Below are positions 1-6,789 of a stretch of DNA of 6,965 nucleotides, in pieces. Below the pieces are notes generated by a model. It was not told the DNA's origin. It did not search any database and was given only the letters and a program-made list of their open reading frames with translations. The stretch is from Anaerolineae bacterium. Its GTDB lineage: Bacteria; Chloroflexota; Anaerolineae; Aggregatilineales; Phototrophicaceae. The number at the start of each line of letters is the position of its first letter. Positions within the stretch are counted from its first letter, which is position 1. Position numbers and translations under genes: made by a program. The DNA is taken from positions 1 to 6,965 of the forward strand of contig WGEI01000245.1 in the NCBI GenBank assembly GCA_015492875.1, written 5' to 3'.

Positions 1-1049
1 CGTTGAACGTGCGCCCTGGCCCCTCCACATCGAATAACAGCATCGCACAAGTAGCCTATAATACCCGTTTGGCGATTGAAGCGCGTAACCCCAGCGGCCA
101 GTGGTTGCTGGTACATACAGAAGATGGTAGCCTGCGCGGTTGGGTAGCGGCGGCCTATGTGCGGGCAGGGGATACAGGCGTGCTACCTGTGTCAGAGGAG
201 TTCGTCGGGCTAGATGCCAGCGGCTCTACGCCAGCGCTAGAATTGCCCGATGCCGATAGCCAGCGGCTTTATGACCGCCTGATGAATACGCCGGTTTTGC
301 ACAATATGGTTAATGGCACGGTCGTGGCGCTTTTTGAACGCGGGCGTGAACTGGGTAACAATCCCCACGTGTTCATGCTGGTTGGCGATAGCGTCACCGC
401 TGGACAGCCCTTCCTCAAAGGCTTTGGGCAGGGCAATTATGACTTAGGCCCCTATGCCTACTTGCAACCAACGATTGATTGGTTCATGGTGCCGCCCCGT
501 CCGGGTTACAATAGCTCATGGACGAACGAAGGGTTTGCCGCCCGCATTGGCTTCACAGCGGCAGCGGTCTTTGATGGGCTGTGGGTAGACCCGAATGTGT
601 GTAGCGAAGGGCCGATTTACTGCGAATACAACTATATCAAGCCATCGGTGGCGATTGTGTACTTTGGTGGGCAAGATATGCAAATCACCGCGCCCTACAC
701 CTTCCAGCAGAATATGCTGGGCATCGCCCAAACGCTAGTAGACCGTGGCGTCATCCCCGTCTTCACCACCTTCGTCTTTGACCCAGACCTGAACTATCTG
801 GACACACTGTTATATAACAATATCGTGCTGGATGTGGCTGAGGTCTATGACGCGCCAGTAATTAACCTGTGGCGGGCAGCACAAGCCCTGCCCAATGGCG
901 GCGCGTGGGAAGGTGACCCGGTGCACCTTTCGCAAGGGCCAACGCATTACTCGTTCAACGGGGAAGAGGCGCTTTATGGTACGACGTTGCGCAACCTACT
1001 CACCTTACAAGCATTAGACGAACTGCGGCGCAATGTCTTAAGCCGCTAG
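1..1049 (+). CDS. SH3b-domain SGNH/GDSL-family hydrolase, 5'-truncated by window edge
   Basis: Partial gene. The reading frame is open from the first complete codon (TTG at 3-5), and the protein begins in the middle of an SH3b module. The TTG is most likely an internal Leu of the motif LNVRPGPSTS, not a start, so the real N-terminus, possibly with a signal peptide, lies outside. Counting from that codon, the SH3b remnant spans residues 1-55 and ends in GWVAAAYVRAG. After a linker comes an SGNH hydrolase fold at about 115-340. Block I is GDSVTAG with nucleophile Ser130, and block V is DPVH with Asp305 and His308 completing the catalytic set. Block III, normally GxND, reads GGQD (222-225), so the oxyanion-hole Asn position appears to be Gln. 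Family members are esterases or acyl hydrolases acting on lipids or esterified glycans. The substrate here is unknown. An extracellular envelope role is inferred from the SH3b module. A strong terminator follows 20 bases after the stop. Confidence 0.85.
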   Translation, partial: LNVRPGPSTSNNSIAQVAYNTRLAIEARNPSGQWLLVHTEDGSLRGWVAAAYVRAGDTGVLPVSEEFVGLDASGSTPALELPDADSQRLYDRLMNTPVLHNMVNGTVVALFERGRELGNNPHVFMLVGDSVTAGQPFLKGFGQGNYDLGPYAYLQPTIDWFMVPPRPGYNSSWTNEGFAARIGFTAAAVFDGLWVDPNVCSEGPIYCEYNYIKPSVAIVYFGGQDMQITAPYTFQQNMLGIAQTLVDRGVIPVFTTFVFDPDLNYLDTLLYNNIVLDVAEVYDAPVINLWRAAQALPNGGAWEGDPVHLSQGPTHYSFNGEEALYGTTLRNLLTLQALDELRRNVLSR

Positions 1050-1068
1050 TCTCGGCTAACAGCGCATA

Positions 1069-1105
1069 GGGGCGATGAGCCAGCACGTGTTCATCGCCCC
1101 TTTTT
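1069..1105 (+). terminator. Rho-independent terminator of the SGNH hydrolase gene
   Basis: A perfect 10-bp stem, GGGGCGATGA (1069-1078) against TCATCGCCCC (1091-1100), can be extended by a G-U and a C-G pair. It closes an 8-base loop and is followed directly by TTTTT (1101-1105). It lies between the converging stops at 1049 and 1117. The opposite strand lacks a T-run after the hairpin, so termination is expected mainly on the plus strand. Confidence 0.9.
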
Positions 1106-1116
1106 CATTATTACCA

Positions 1117-2421
1117 TTAGTTGGCGTATTCACCTTCGACAATATCTGAAGGTAGTTTATATAGCTCTTCATGGAAAACCACAAAGCGCCCAATCATCTG
1201 TGAGGGCAAGGGATTTTTTAACTGGTCGGCTAAGGCATTGAGTTGCGTCCAAAGCGCAGTACGGGTTTCAGTGTAGATGCGGGCGTACTCCATGAGATAG
1301 TGTTCAAGGCAATCAAGACTATCGCCCTCTTGAACAGCGGGGTGTAATAAGATGTTGAACTCGCCAAAGTAGGCATCTTTGCGCATACGGCTAAAGAGCG
1401 TCGGTGCGGCTTGATAGGCTTCCTCTAGCGCGGCGCGTAGCCCTACGTTGCGGGCGCTCATAATCGCGCGCAAACGCCCAACCGCTTCCCGCCGCACATC
1501 ATCGCTAGATAGGAGCAGCTTTGTACCCACATCGTTGGTGAGGCGAACCAGTAACGAAGCTTGTGTCAGCATCTCCTCTAGCGAGCCATCAGCCAAAACA
1601 TCCAGATATTCCGGCATTTGGTAAACCTGCTCACATAAAATTGTGATGGGGTAAGCCAGCGCGGGTATCACCATGACGCTATCAATACCCACATGCAGAT
1701 GTTCCAACAAGGTGACGGGCGGGTCAACCAACCAAGCATTACTGGCGCTATAGCGGCGGATGAGACCGTTGCGCACGAGGTCGTGGCCGGCAAGACCAAA
1801 CACGCTCTCTTTGACCCGAACGGTGGCTTCTATGTTGGCAACTAATTGGGGATAAAGACTATATTCTAAACTATGCAAATCAGTGTAAGGATGAAGGCGG
1901 CAATACTTTGCATAGAAGGCGCGATGCAGTTCGGGATTGAGCGATTGTTCAATGGTGGAAACGCGGTTAAAGAACGCGGCGTAAGGGGCAAAGTGGCGGT
2001 CATAATCCACCATTTCGCCATGTAGCCGTTTGAGGGCGGCCTCATTGAACGCTTGAACGAGACCGCGACGGGGGTCATCTTCTTCCGCATAAAGCAGGCC
2101 GATGGCAACGTTATCCGACACAATCTCCAATGTGAACATGGTATTCATCTGAACGATATAGGGCAATAACGCTTCATACTCATCAATAGTAAAAACGCCC
2201 TCTATCTGCTTAAAGGTGAGTGTCGCAATAGGCGTCATGCTGATGAGTTTGAGCCAACGGCGATTATCGCTTTTGAGCTGCCAAAGCATGAAATCACGGT
2301 AAGGCGTGGGTGGCATCTGCTGCAAAAAGGCAATCAGACCTTGAACATGGGCTTGGATATACGATTCATACAGCGCCTGTGTCACAACGGGCGGCTGTGG
2401 CAACGCTGGATGCGTCAACAT
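1117..2421 (-). CDS. Uncharacterised 434-residue, probably all-helical protein
   Basis: Intact minus-strand gene of 434 codons. The start is well supported: AGGAGG lies nine bases before the ATG. I do not recognise the family. No signal peptide or clear membrane segment is visible, so it is probably cytoplasmic. The composition suggests alpha helices throughout, with many aromatic and charged residues. Residues 286-306 contain LLVRLTNDVGTKLL, which resembles the NDxxS/T part of the Mg-binding NSE motif of class I terpene synthases. A hydrophobic stretch lies about 45 residues before it (GIDSVMVIPALAYP, 245-258), and an R-Y-rich segment (EYARIYTETR) about 80 residues after. However, there is no convincing DDxxD, the terminal Glu of NSE is missing, and the protein is longer than usual for that family, so a terpene synthase call is not justified. 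The gene converges on the SGNH hydrolase gene and is the last of three minus-strand genes, 220 bases downstream of the transglycosylase gene. That gap and a candidate terminator suggest it has its own promoter. Confidence 0.85.
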   Translation of the reverse strand: MLTHPALPQPPVVTQALYESYIQAHVQGLIAFLQQMPPTPYRDFMLWQLKSDNRRWLKLISMTPIATLTFKQIEGVFTIDEYEALLPYIVQMNTMFTLEIVSDNVAIGLLYAEEDDPRRGLVQAFNEAALKRLHGEMVDYDRHFAPYAAFFNRVSTIEQSLNPELHRAFYAKYCRLHPYTDLHSLEYSLYPQLVANIEATVRVKESVFGLAGHDLVRNGLIRRYSASNAWLVDPPVTLLEHLHVGIDSVMVIPALAYPITILCEQVYQMPEYLDVLADGSLEEMLTQASLLVRLTNDVGTKLLLSSDDVRREAVGRLRAIMSARNVGLRAALEEAYQAAPTLFSRMRKDAYFGEFNILLHPAVQEGDSLDCLEHYLMEYARIYTETRTALWTQLNALADQLKNPLPSQMIGRFVVFHEELYKLPSDIVEGEYAN

Positions 2422-2430
2422 AACCTACAA

Positions 2431-2436
2431 CCTCCT
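2431..2436 (-). promoter_or_regulatory. Strong Shine-Dalgarno AGGAGG for the 434-residue protein
   Basis: The minus strand reads AGGAGG, a full anti-16S match, nine bases upstream of the ATG at 2421. It fixes the start of this gene and is much stronger than anything seen before the other complete genes in the window. Confidence 0.85.
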
Positions 2437-2511
2437 GCCTGCTTAAAGCGTTGTTCGGGTAAACATTACAGATACAAGAAATATATTACGCAGTAAATTA
2501 ATTCACCCTAT

Positions 2512-2529
2512 ACCTATAATAATACAGGT
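2512..2529. promoter_or_regulatory. Imperfect 18-bp dyad in the AT-rich leader of the 434-residue gene
   Basis: ACCTATAATAATACAGGT matches its own reverse complement at 14 of 18 positions, with ACCT/AGGT ends. On the minus strand it contains TATTAT and TATAGG. TTGTGG (2536-2541) lies 17 bases before TATAGG, so a promoter with an overlapping operator is possible. The match to sigma-70 boxes is only moderate. The rest of 2437-2585 is AT-rich, with no ORF or RNA gene that I can see. Confidence 0.25.
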
Positions 2530-2585
2530 CTAGCACCACAATTATTAAGGTTTTGCGAGGTGTTATTTTATTAAGAAAAGATAAT

Positions 2586-2608
2586 AAAAAAGCGAGGGGT
2601 TACGCTTT
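2586..2608 (-). terminator. Weak candidate terminator of the SLT transglycosylase gene
   Basis: On the minus strand AAAGCG and CGCTTT form a 6-bp stem around an 8-base loop, running into a T-rich tail (six T in total, some inside the stem, then ATTAT). It lies 34 bases after the transglycosylase stop. The stem is short, so termination may be partial and read-through into the 434-residue gene cannot be excluded. Confidence 0.4.
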
Positions 2609-2641
2609 CCTTCGGTATGTTTTCATGAAGGGTATGGAGAG

Positions 2642-3649
2642 TTAGTTCAACCCTAATGCAGAGGAGGCGCGGTCGCATAGAGATTGGCCGCCCGCTTCCA
2701 GCCATTGATACAGCGTAATGCTATAGGTGTTCCCGCTAGTTGCATCAGTATAGATACCCGTGCCCCATTGGTAGTAACGTTGCGTTTCGGGATACCAAGC
2801 GTTGAAGGGCAAGGTTGTCACCGACGGCCCGCCATTGTAACAAGCCAGCGCCAGGCCAATATCGCCCTCAGCGGTTTGTAGGCACTGTTGGAGCACTTCT
2901 GCGCCGCGTTTGATATTCGTTTCGGGGTCTAGCATATTTTCATCAGCGGCAAAGTGGTAGGGCATGACCTGAAATAGGCCTTGTGCGCCGGCGCTGCTGC
3001 TCACGGTGGGATGGCCGCAAGATTCAATTTGCATCACTGTCGCCAACAAATTGGGGTCAATATCGTAGGTATCTGACCAGCGTTGAATATCCTCTGACCA
3101 GTAACTGACCTCTTCGGTGAAGATGGGGGCAATAGAAGCGCGCTGGCCGAAAACATCTTCAAGCAAGCGTGGCACCGCTTCAATAACCTGTCCGGTAACA
3201 TCCACCGCCAGCGCCAGTAGATTGGGCGCCAGAATAACCAGCGCAATCGCCAGCAAGGTGAAAGCGGGAAAATAGCGCTGAAAGGCACTTTGTTGAACAG
3301 AGCGGTTTGTTTTGTTACGGCGGGACTTGCTGCGAACGGCCATGTATACTCCATAGAATGCGGCAGATAGAGCAACCAATTTCGCCATCAGCCAGTACAG
3401 GGTATAGATTAGAGCATAGAGTAACCCAGCGAGTAAGGTCATCGCGCCCACGATGAGCGCAATGAAGAATTGTACAGGCTTCAACCATTGTACAAGCATT
3501 TTGTAGCTACCAGAATAGAGATAACCTAATCCTGACCATATCCGACGGAAATTGTAAGGTTGCGGCGCGGGTGCTTCATCTACCTGATGAACGGGAATTT
3601 TCACACTGTGCTTATTATAGAACATATGTTTCGTTTCCGCAAGCCCCAT
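2642..3649 (-). CDS. Membrane-anchored SLT-domain lytic transglycosylase
   Basis: A protein of 335 residues. The N-terminal 59 residues are soluble. Two hydrophobic segments follow (about 60-80 and 83-105), then a strongly basic loop (RSKSRRNKTNR) and a third segment (about 127-149). The positive-inside rule puts the N-terminus and the basic loop in the cytoplasm, and everything after residue 150 outside. Residues 184-295 form an SLT (GH23-like) domain. Catalytic Glu209 lies in MQIESCGHP, followed by GAQGLFQVMP (221-230) and LACYNGGP (268-275). Such enzymes cleave the MurNAc-GlcNAc bond of peptidoglycan with formation of 1,6-anhydroMurNAc. Four cysteines (211, 256, 270, 325) all fall in the external part and could form disulfides. 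The start at 3649 has only a weak AGGG upstream; Met9 is an alternative. There is no cleavable signal peptide, so the anchor is probably retained. Neighbouring SH3b proteins fit a wall-remodelling role, which is inference. Confidence 0.9.
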   Translation of the reverse strand: MGLAETKHMFYNKHSVKIPVHQVDEAPAPQPYNFRRIWSGLGYLYSGSYKMLVQWLKPVQFFIALIVGAMTLLAGLLYALIYTLYWLMAKLVALSAAFYGVYMAVRSKSRRNKTNRSVQQSAFQRYFPAFTLLAIALVILAPNLLALAVDVTGQVIEAVPRLLEDVFGQRASIAPIFTEEVSYWSEDIQRWSDTYDIDPNLLATVMQIESCGHPTVSSSAGAQGLFQVMPYHFAADENMLDPETNIKRGAEVLQQCLQTAEGDIGLALACYNGGPSVTTLPFNAWYPETQRYYQWGTGIYTDATSGNTYSITLYQWLEAGGQSLCDRASSALGLN

Positions 3650-3695
3650 CGCATACCCTACTCATATATACGACGTAGTTTTGATGCGGTTGCGC

Positions 3696-3742
3696 AAAAA
3701 ATGGGGAATGGTGAAGCAGGGGCACACCTGAAGATGCACCCC
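3696..3742 (-). terminator. Ambiguous hairpin and T-run after the lipoprotein gene
   Basis: Eleven bases after the lipoprotein stop, the minus strand can form GGGG(TG)CA...TGCCCC, with a two-base bulge. A second CCCC followed by ATTTTTT lies further on and can compete for the same GGGG. One of these folds may act as terminator, but no clean stem is followed directly by the T-run. The rest of 3650-3752 holds the leader of the transglycosylase gene, including TATATA about 12 bases before its ATG. Confidence 0.3.
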
Positions 3743-3752
3743 TTTTATTCGC

Positions 3753-5024
3753 TCATTGCACAGTGAAGGTACAGCTACCCTCTTCCACTAGCGTGTTTGT
3801 GCCTGGTCCAAAGTTTTGGTAGCCATCGGTAATCTGGCGACTCCATGTAACGCGGTAGGTGATGCGATGTTCACCGGCGCTCAATGGGCCAGCGGGCACA
3901 TACCAGTACACAGCATAATCGCCATTGCTACGCTGGATGATGCGGGTGCGATATTGGTCGATATTGGTGAGCAAGATGCCATCAAGGCGCACTTCATAGG
4001 TGGCCGCGCTCAAATGGTCTTGCACCTGCTCTGGAGTGCGGGCGAACCATGTCCACCAAATTTCAATCGTTGAGCCAGCGGCCAAATTGGACGGCGGCGG
4101 GTTGCCCTGTCGCGGGTCATCGCAAACGGCCAGCACCTCTACGCCCTCTTGCACATCAGCGGGACCGCTACTCGTTGTCTGTGAAGGTGTGCGCGGTGGC
4201 GGAGCGGCGCTGGTTGGCGCGGGAATTGTGGTATTGCCCACACTGGTCTCGGTCGCTTCGGGTGTTGGCGATACCACACCGCCCGCCAAAGCTGTAGCGG
4301 TAGCGTTAATGGCATCAAAATCGATAATGGGCACGAGCGGCTCTGGCGTTTCTTCTGGCGCGCTCTCGGCAGTAGATTCTGGTCCAATGTCCGCAGGGTT
4401 GACCGAGCCGACGGGGGTAGGCGTTACAGCGGCGCGCGGCGGCGTCGGGGTAATTGTGCCACCGCCGAGAATAGCGGTCGGCAGAGGCGTGCCAAGCGCG
4501 ATGGAGGTTAGGTCGGGCGAGGGCGTTGCAGTTGGGAAGGGCGTCGGCGTGCTCTCCAACCGCACCAGCGCAGCGGAAACCCAGCCCTCGCTACCATCTT
4601 CTAGGCGAACGTTATACCAATCGCCGCCCTGATTTTGCCCCAATACTTCCACACCGGAGCCGGGGTTCAACGTGGTGAAAGCGCGGAAGGTTGTGCCCGG
4701 CCCTTCACGTACGTTAATCGCCTGTACGCCGCTGATGATGCCGATAAGCGGCGGCTTGGGCGTGGCGGTAGGCGATAGGGTGGGCGTAGGCGGTATAGGC
4801 GTCACCGACGGCGTGAAGGTAAAGGTTGGTATGGGCGTGCGCGTCGGTATCGGGGTGGCGGTATAGCGTGGCGTGCGGCTGACGATTGGCGCTAGTGTAG
4901 CTGTCGCCGGTACGTCAATATCATCGCCACCGCTAGCAGTGCAAGCCGCCAACAAAATAGTAGCCAATAACGCAAAATATAGCGGGTAACGCAATAATTT
5001 CAACAGATGCCGTTTCATCATCAT
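3753..5024 (-). CDS. SH3b-domain lipoprotein with Thr/Pro-rich linkers
   Basis: A protein of 423 residues. The N-terminus is basic (MMMKRHLLKLLR), then hydrophobic, ending in the lipobox LAAC with Cys28 as the predicted lipidation site. A Thr/Pro-rich stalk covers about 38-92. An SH3b domain follows at about 99-157, with INVREGPGTT, GDWYNVRLEDGSEGW and a VSAALVRLE end. A second long Thr/Pro/Ala-rich linker runs from 158 to about 290. The C-terminal 130 residues (VLAVCDDP... to CTFTV) look like a single beta-sandwich (Ig-like) domain, with Cys301 and Cys418 near its two ends able to form a disulfide. No catalytic motif is seen, so a binding or adhesive surface role is likely. The SH3b ligand is unknown, though peptidoglycan is common for this fold. 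Three ATG codons stand in a row (5024, 5021, 5018). The only SD-like sequence, GCAGG, is 4 bases before the first and 10 before the third, so translation may start at the second or third. Confidence 0.88.
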   Translation of the reverse strand: MMMKRHLLKLLRYPLYFALLATILLAACTASGGDDIDVPATATLAPIVSRTPRYTATPIPTRTPIPTFTFTPSVTPIPPTPTLSPTATPKPPLIGIISGVQAINVREGPGTTFRAFTTLNPGSGVEVLGQNQGGDWYNVRLEDGSEGWVSAALVRLESTPTPFPTATPSPDLTSIALGTPLPTAILGGGTITPTPPRAAVTPTPVGSVNPADIGPESTAESAPEETPEPLVPIIDFDAINATATALAGGVVSPTPEATETSVGNTTIPAPTSAAPPPRTPSQTTSSGPADVQEGVEVLAVCDDPRQGNPPPSNLAAGSTIEIWWTWFARTPEQVQDHLSAATYEVRLDGILLTNIDQYRTRIIQRSNGDYAVYWYVPAGPLSAGEHRITYRVTWSRQITDGYQNFGPGTNTLVEEGSCTFTVQ

Positions 5025-5080
5025 TCGGCCTGCTTATCATCCGTTCAATTCAATATACAATATACGCCCTATTCTACCCT

Positions 5081-5096
5081 CATAGCGGCAGCTATG
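5081..5096. promoter_or_regulatory. Perfect inverted repeat upstream of the lipoprotein gene
   Basis: CATAGC-GGCA-GCTATG is a perfect 6-bp dyad around a 4-base spacer, 57 bases before the lipoprotein ATG. On the minus strand it lies just upstream of TAGAAT (a -10-like hexamer), so it would cover the -35 region. No T-run follows on either strand, so an operator is more likely than a terminator. No cognate regulator gene is visible in the window. Confidence 0.3.
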
Positions 5097-5140
5097 CACG
5101 TTTGCGTTGAGCAATCGTATAACCCACACCGCCCCATTTG

Positions 5141-5240
5141 TAATTATTTTTCCTGATAAATGGCAATTTATAACAATTTTTCCTGAATTATGGTAAAATA
5201 TAATGAGATTTCACAGCCTGTAAATGTTTTTCCTGAAAGA
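5141..5240 (+). repeat. Upstream four-unit array of the TTTTTCCTGA repeat
   Basis: Four contiguous units start with TAA at 5141, 5171, 5201 and 5221, spaced 30, 30 and 20 bases. The core TTTTTCCTGA is exact at 5147, 5177 and 5227. The third unit is short and degenerate (TAATGAGATTTCACAGCC). The full unit reads TAAYNATTTTTCCTGA followed by three variable bases, then ATGG and an A/T-rich end. The fourth unit runs into the start of fic and includes an in-frame ATG at 5224. A matching array lies downstream of the gene in the same orientation and with nearly the same spacing. Confidence 0.85.
5177..5204 (+). promoter_or_regulatory. Probable fic promoter inside the upstream array
   Basis: TATAAT at 5199-5204 is a perfect -10 hexamer. 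A TTTTTC (5177-5182, part of the repeat core) lies 16 bases upstream at the -35 place, though it is a poor match to TTGACA. Transcription would begin near 5211, giving a leader of about 34 bases to the ATG at 5245, or about 13 to the ATG at 5224. A weaker TATAAC (5169-5174) stands one unit earlier. Confidence 0.55.
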
Positions 5241-5244
5241 AGTT

Positions 5245-6789
5245 ATGGCAACCAACGAAAAAAAACCTGTATATCGCTCAGCAGGATACCTAGCACTCAT
5301 TGAGCGATACCAGCTGGCCGTCATACCTAATTGGCATCAATCCCGCGTTGTCAACAAAAATACCGCAAAAACCTATGAGGAACGGGGAATTATTGTCGAT
5401 GTATATCCTGAGAGGTACTGGTCAGGAGATGGCGTCGGTGATCAGCTAGAGTTTGCCTTGAAATATGATGGGGTTAATCTGGCGATACTAGCGCGATTGT
5501 TTGAAGTCATTGATGTACAAGAGTTACTGACTTATATTCAGTCCAAACCTACAGGGAAATATGCGCGCAAAATCTGGTATTTGTACGAGTTTTTAACTGG
5601 CAAAAAGCTCCCGTTGGACGATGTCAAACAGGGGAACTATGTCGATTTATTGGAAGAGGAAAAATACTATACTGCCCCGCGCTGCCCGATACGCCGCCAA
5701 CGGATTAACGATAACCTGTTGGGCAATCGCCATTTTTGCCCTATAGTGCGGCGCACAGACACGCTACACCAATTTGAAGGGCGCAACTTCTCAGCGCGCT
5801 GCCAGCAAATCATTGACGGTTATCCCGATGCACTCTTAAAGCGCGCGGTGGGCTTTCTCTATACCAAAGAGACGCGCTCATCATTCGAAATTGAACGGGT
5901 CAAACTTTCCCCACAACGCGTCCAGCGCTTTGTTGAGCTGTTACAATTCGCAGCAGAAGAAGACTTTTTCAATAAAGATGCTTTAATAAACCTACAAAAC
6001 CACATCGTTGTTGATGAGCGTTTTCATAATAAAGACTATCGCACCAATCAAAACTATGTGGGGGAAAATCACGCACTTCATGGCGCGCTTATTCACTTCA
6101 TCAGCCCCAAACCGGAAGATTTACCGGACTTGATGCAAGGGCTATTGGAGGCGCACCAACGTATGGAAGCGGGGAATGTCTCCCCTGTTGTCCATGCCGC
6201 TACTATCGCCTACGGCTTTGTTTTCATGCATCCGTTTGAAGATGGCAACGGGCGCATCCACCGCTTTTTAATTCACAATATCCTCGCCCGCAAAGGATTT
6301 ACGCCTGAAGGTGTTATCTTCCCCGTTTCAGCAGTCATGTTAAGGAACATGAAAGCCTATGATGCTTCGTTAGAAGCCTTTTCCAAGCCCTTAGTGAGAC
6401 TGATTGAGTACGACCTCGATGAAGATGGTATTTTGACGGTTCGCAACAAGACGGCGCTTTGGTATCGCTATATGGATATGACCCCTCAAGTAGAAGCGCT
6501 ATTCCGTTTCATCGAGATGACGCTAGAACAAGAACTCACGCAAGAATTCACCTACCTAGAACGCTACGATAAAGCCCAACGTGCCGTCCGCGCTATTGTG
6601 CCTGATATGCCCGATAATAAGGTGAATTTGTTCATCAAGTTATGTTTGCAAAACAATGGGAAACTTTCTGCAAAAAAACGGAAGAAGTTTTTTGCACAAC
6701 TGACCGATGAAGAAATCACAAAGATGGAGATGGCTATCAAAGAAGCCCTTGATAATGGCAAGGACATCAATCCAGCACCTAAGCTATAA
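5245..6789 (+). CDS. Fic-family protein (predicted AMP/NMP transferase)
   Basis: A protein of 514 residues from this ATG; an in-frame ATG at 5224 would add MFFLKEV. I prefer 5245 because the extra residues are encoded by the flanking repeat, although neither ATG has a good Shine-Dalgarno. The N-terminal domain (about 10-160) has the pattern GYLALIERYQL, PNWH, LEFALKYDGVNL, SKPTGKYARKIW, FLTGKKLP, GNYVDLLE and RQRINDNLLG, which I recognise as the conserved leading domain of a widespread family of large Fic proteins. The core carries an intact HPFEDGNGRIHR (His329 to Arg340), so it is predicted to be active in moving AMP or another nucleotide onto a protein hydroxyl. SFEIER (213-218), ahead of the Fic motif, resembles the autoinhibitory (S/T)xxxE(G/N) helix of class II Fic proteins, with Arg in the last position. 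The C-terminal 120 residues are charged and helical (LFIKLCLQNNGKLS). No small antitoxin gene is adjacent, which fits built-in inhibition. Target unknown. The gene is more AT-rich than its neighbours. Confidence 0.93.
   Translation: MATNEKKPVYRSAGYLALIERYQLAVIPNWHQSRVVNKNTAKTYEERGIIVDVYPERYWSGDGVGDQLEFALKYDGVNLAILARLFEVIDVQELLTYIQSKPTGKYARKIWYLYEFLTGKKLPLDDVKQGNYVDLLEEEKYYTAPRCPIRRQRINDNLLGNRHFCPIVRRTDTLHQFEGRNFSARCQQIIDGYPDALLKRAVGFLYTKETRSSFEIERVKLSPQRVQRFVELLQFAAEEDFFNKDALINLQNHIVVDERFHNKDYRTNQNYVGENHALHGALIHFISPKPEDLPDLMQGLLEAHQRMEAGNVSPVVHAATIAYGFVFMHPFEDGNGRIHRFLIHNILARKGFTPEGVIFPVSAVMLRNMKAYDASLEAFSKPLVRLIEYDLDEDGILTVRNKTALWYRYMDMTPQVEALFRFIEMTLEQELTQEFTYLERYDKAQRAVRAIVPDMPDNKVNLFIKLCLQNNGKLSAKKRKKFFAQLTDEEITKMEMAIKEALDNGKDINPAPKL

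Noticed and set aside
3..5. TTG at the left edge as the start of the SGNH hydrolase gene
   Set aside because: It encodes the Leu of a conserved SH3b motif (LNVRPGPSTS), so the domain and the gene begin upstream of the window.
1117..2421. Calling the 434-residue protein a terpene synthase
   Set aside because: Only a partial NDxxT resemblance; the Asp-rich motif and the final Glu of NSE are absent.
4139..4387. Overlapping minus-strand frame inside the lipoprotein gene
   Set aside because: An Arg/Pro-rich translation from a shifted frame of the linker, with no independent support.
4000..4632. Long plus-strand open frame opposite the lipoprotein gene
   Set aside because: It is a shadow of the Thr/Pro-rich coding strand, giving a Gly/Val/Ala-rich low-complexity translation without a domain or ribosome site.
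5141..5240. 30-base periodic repeats as a CRISPR array
   Set aside because: The repeats abut each other with no unique spacers, units diverge and vary in length, and no cas gene is present.
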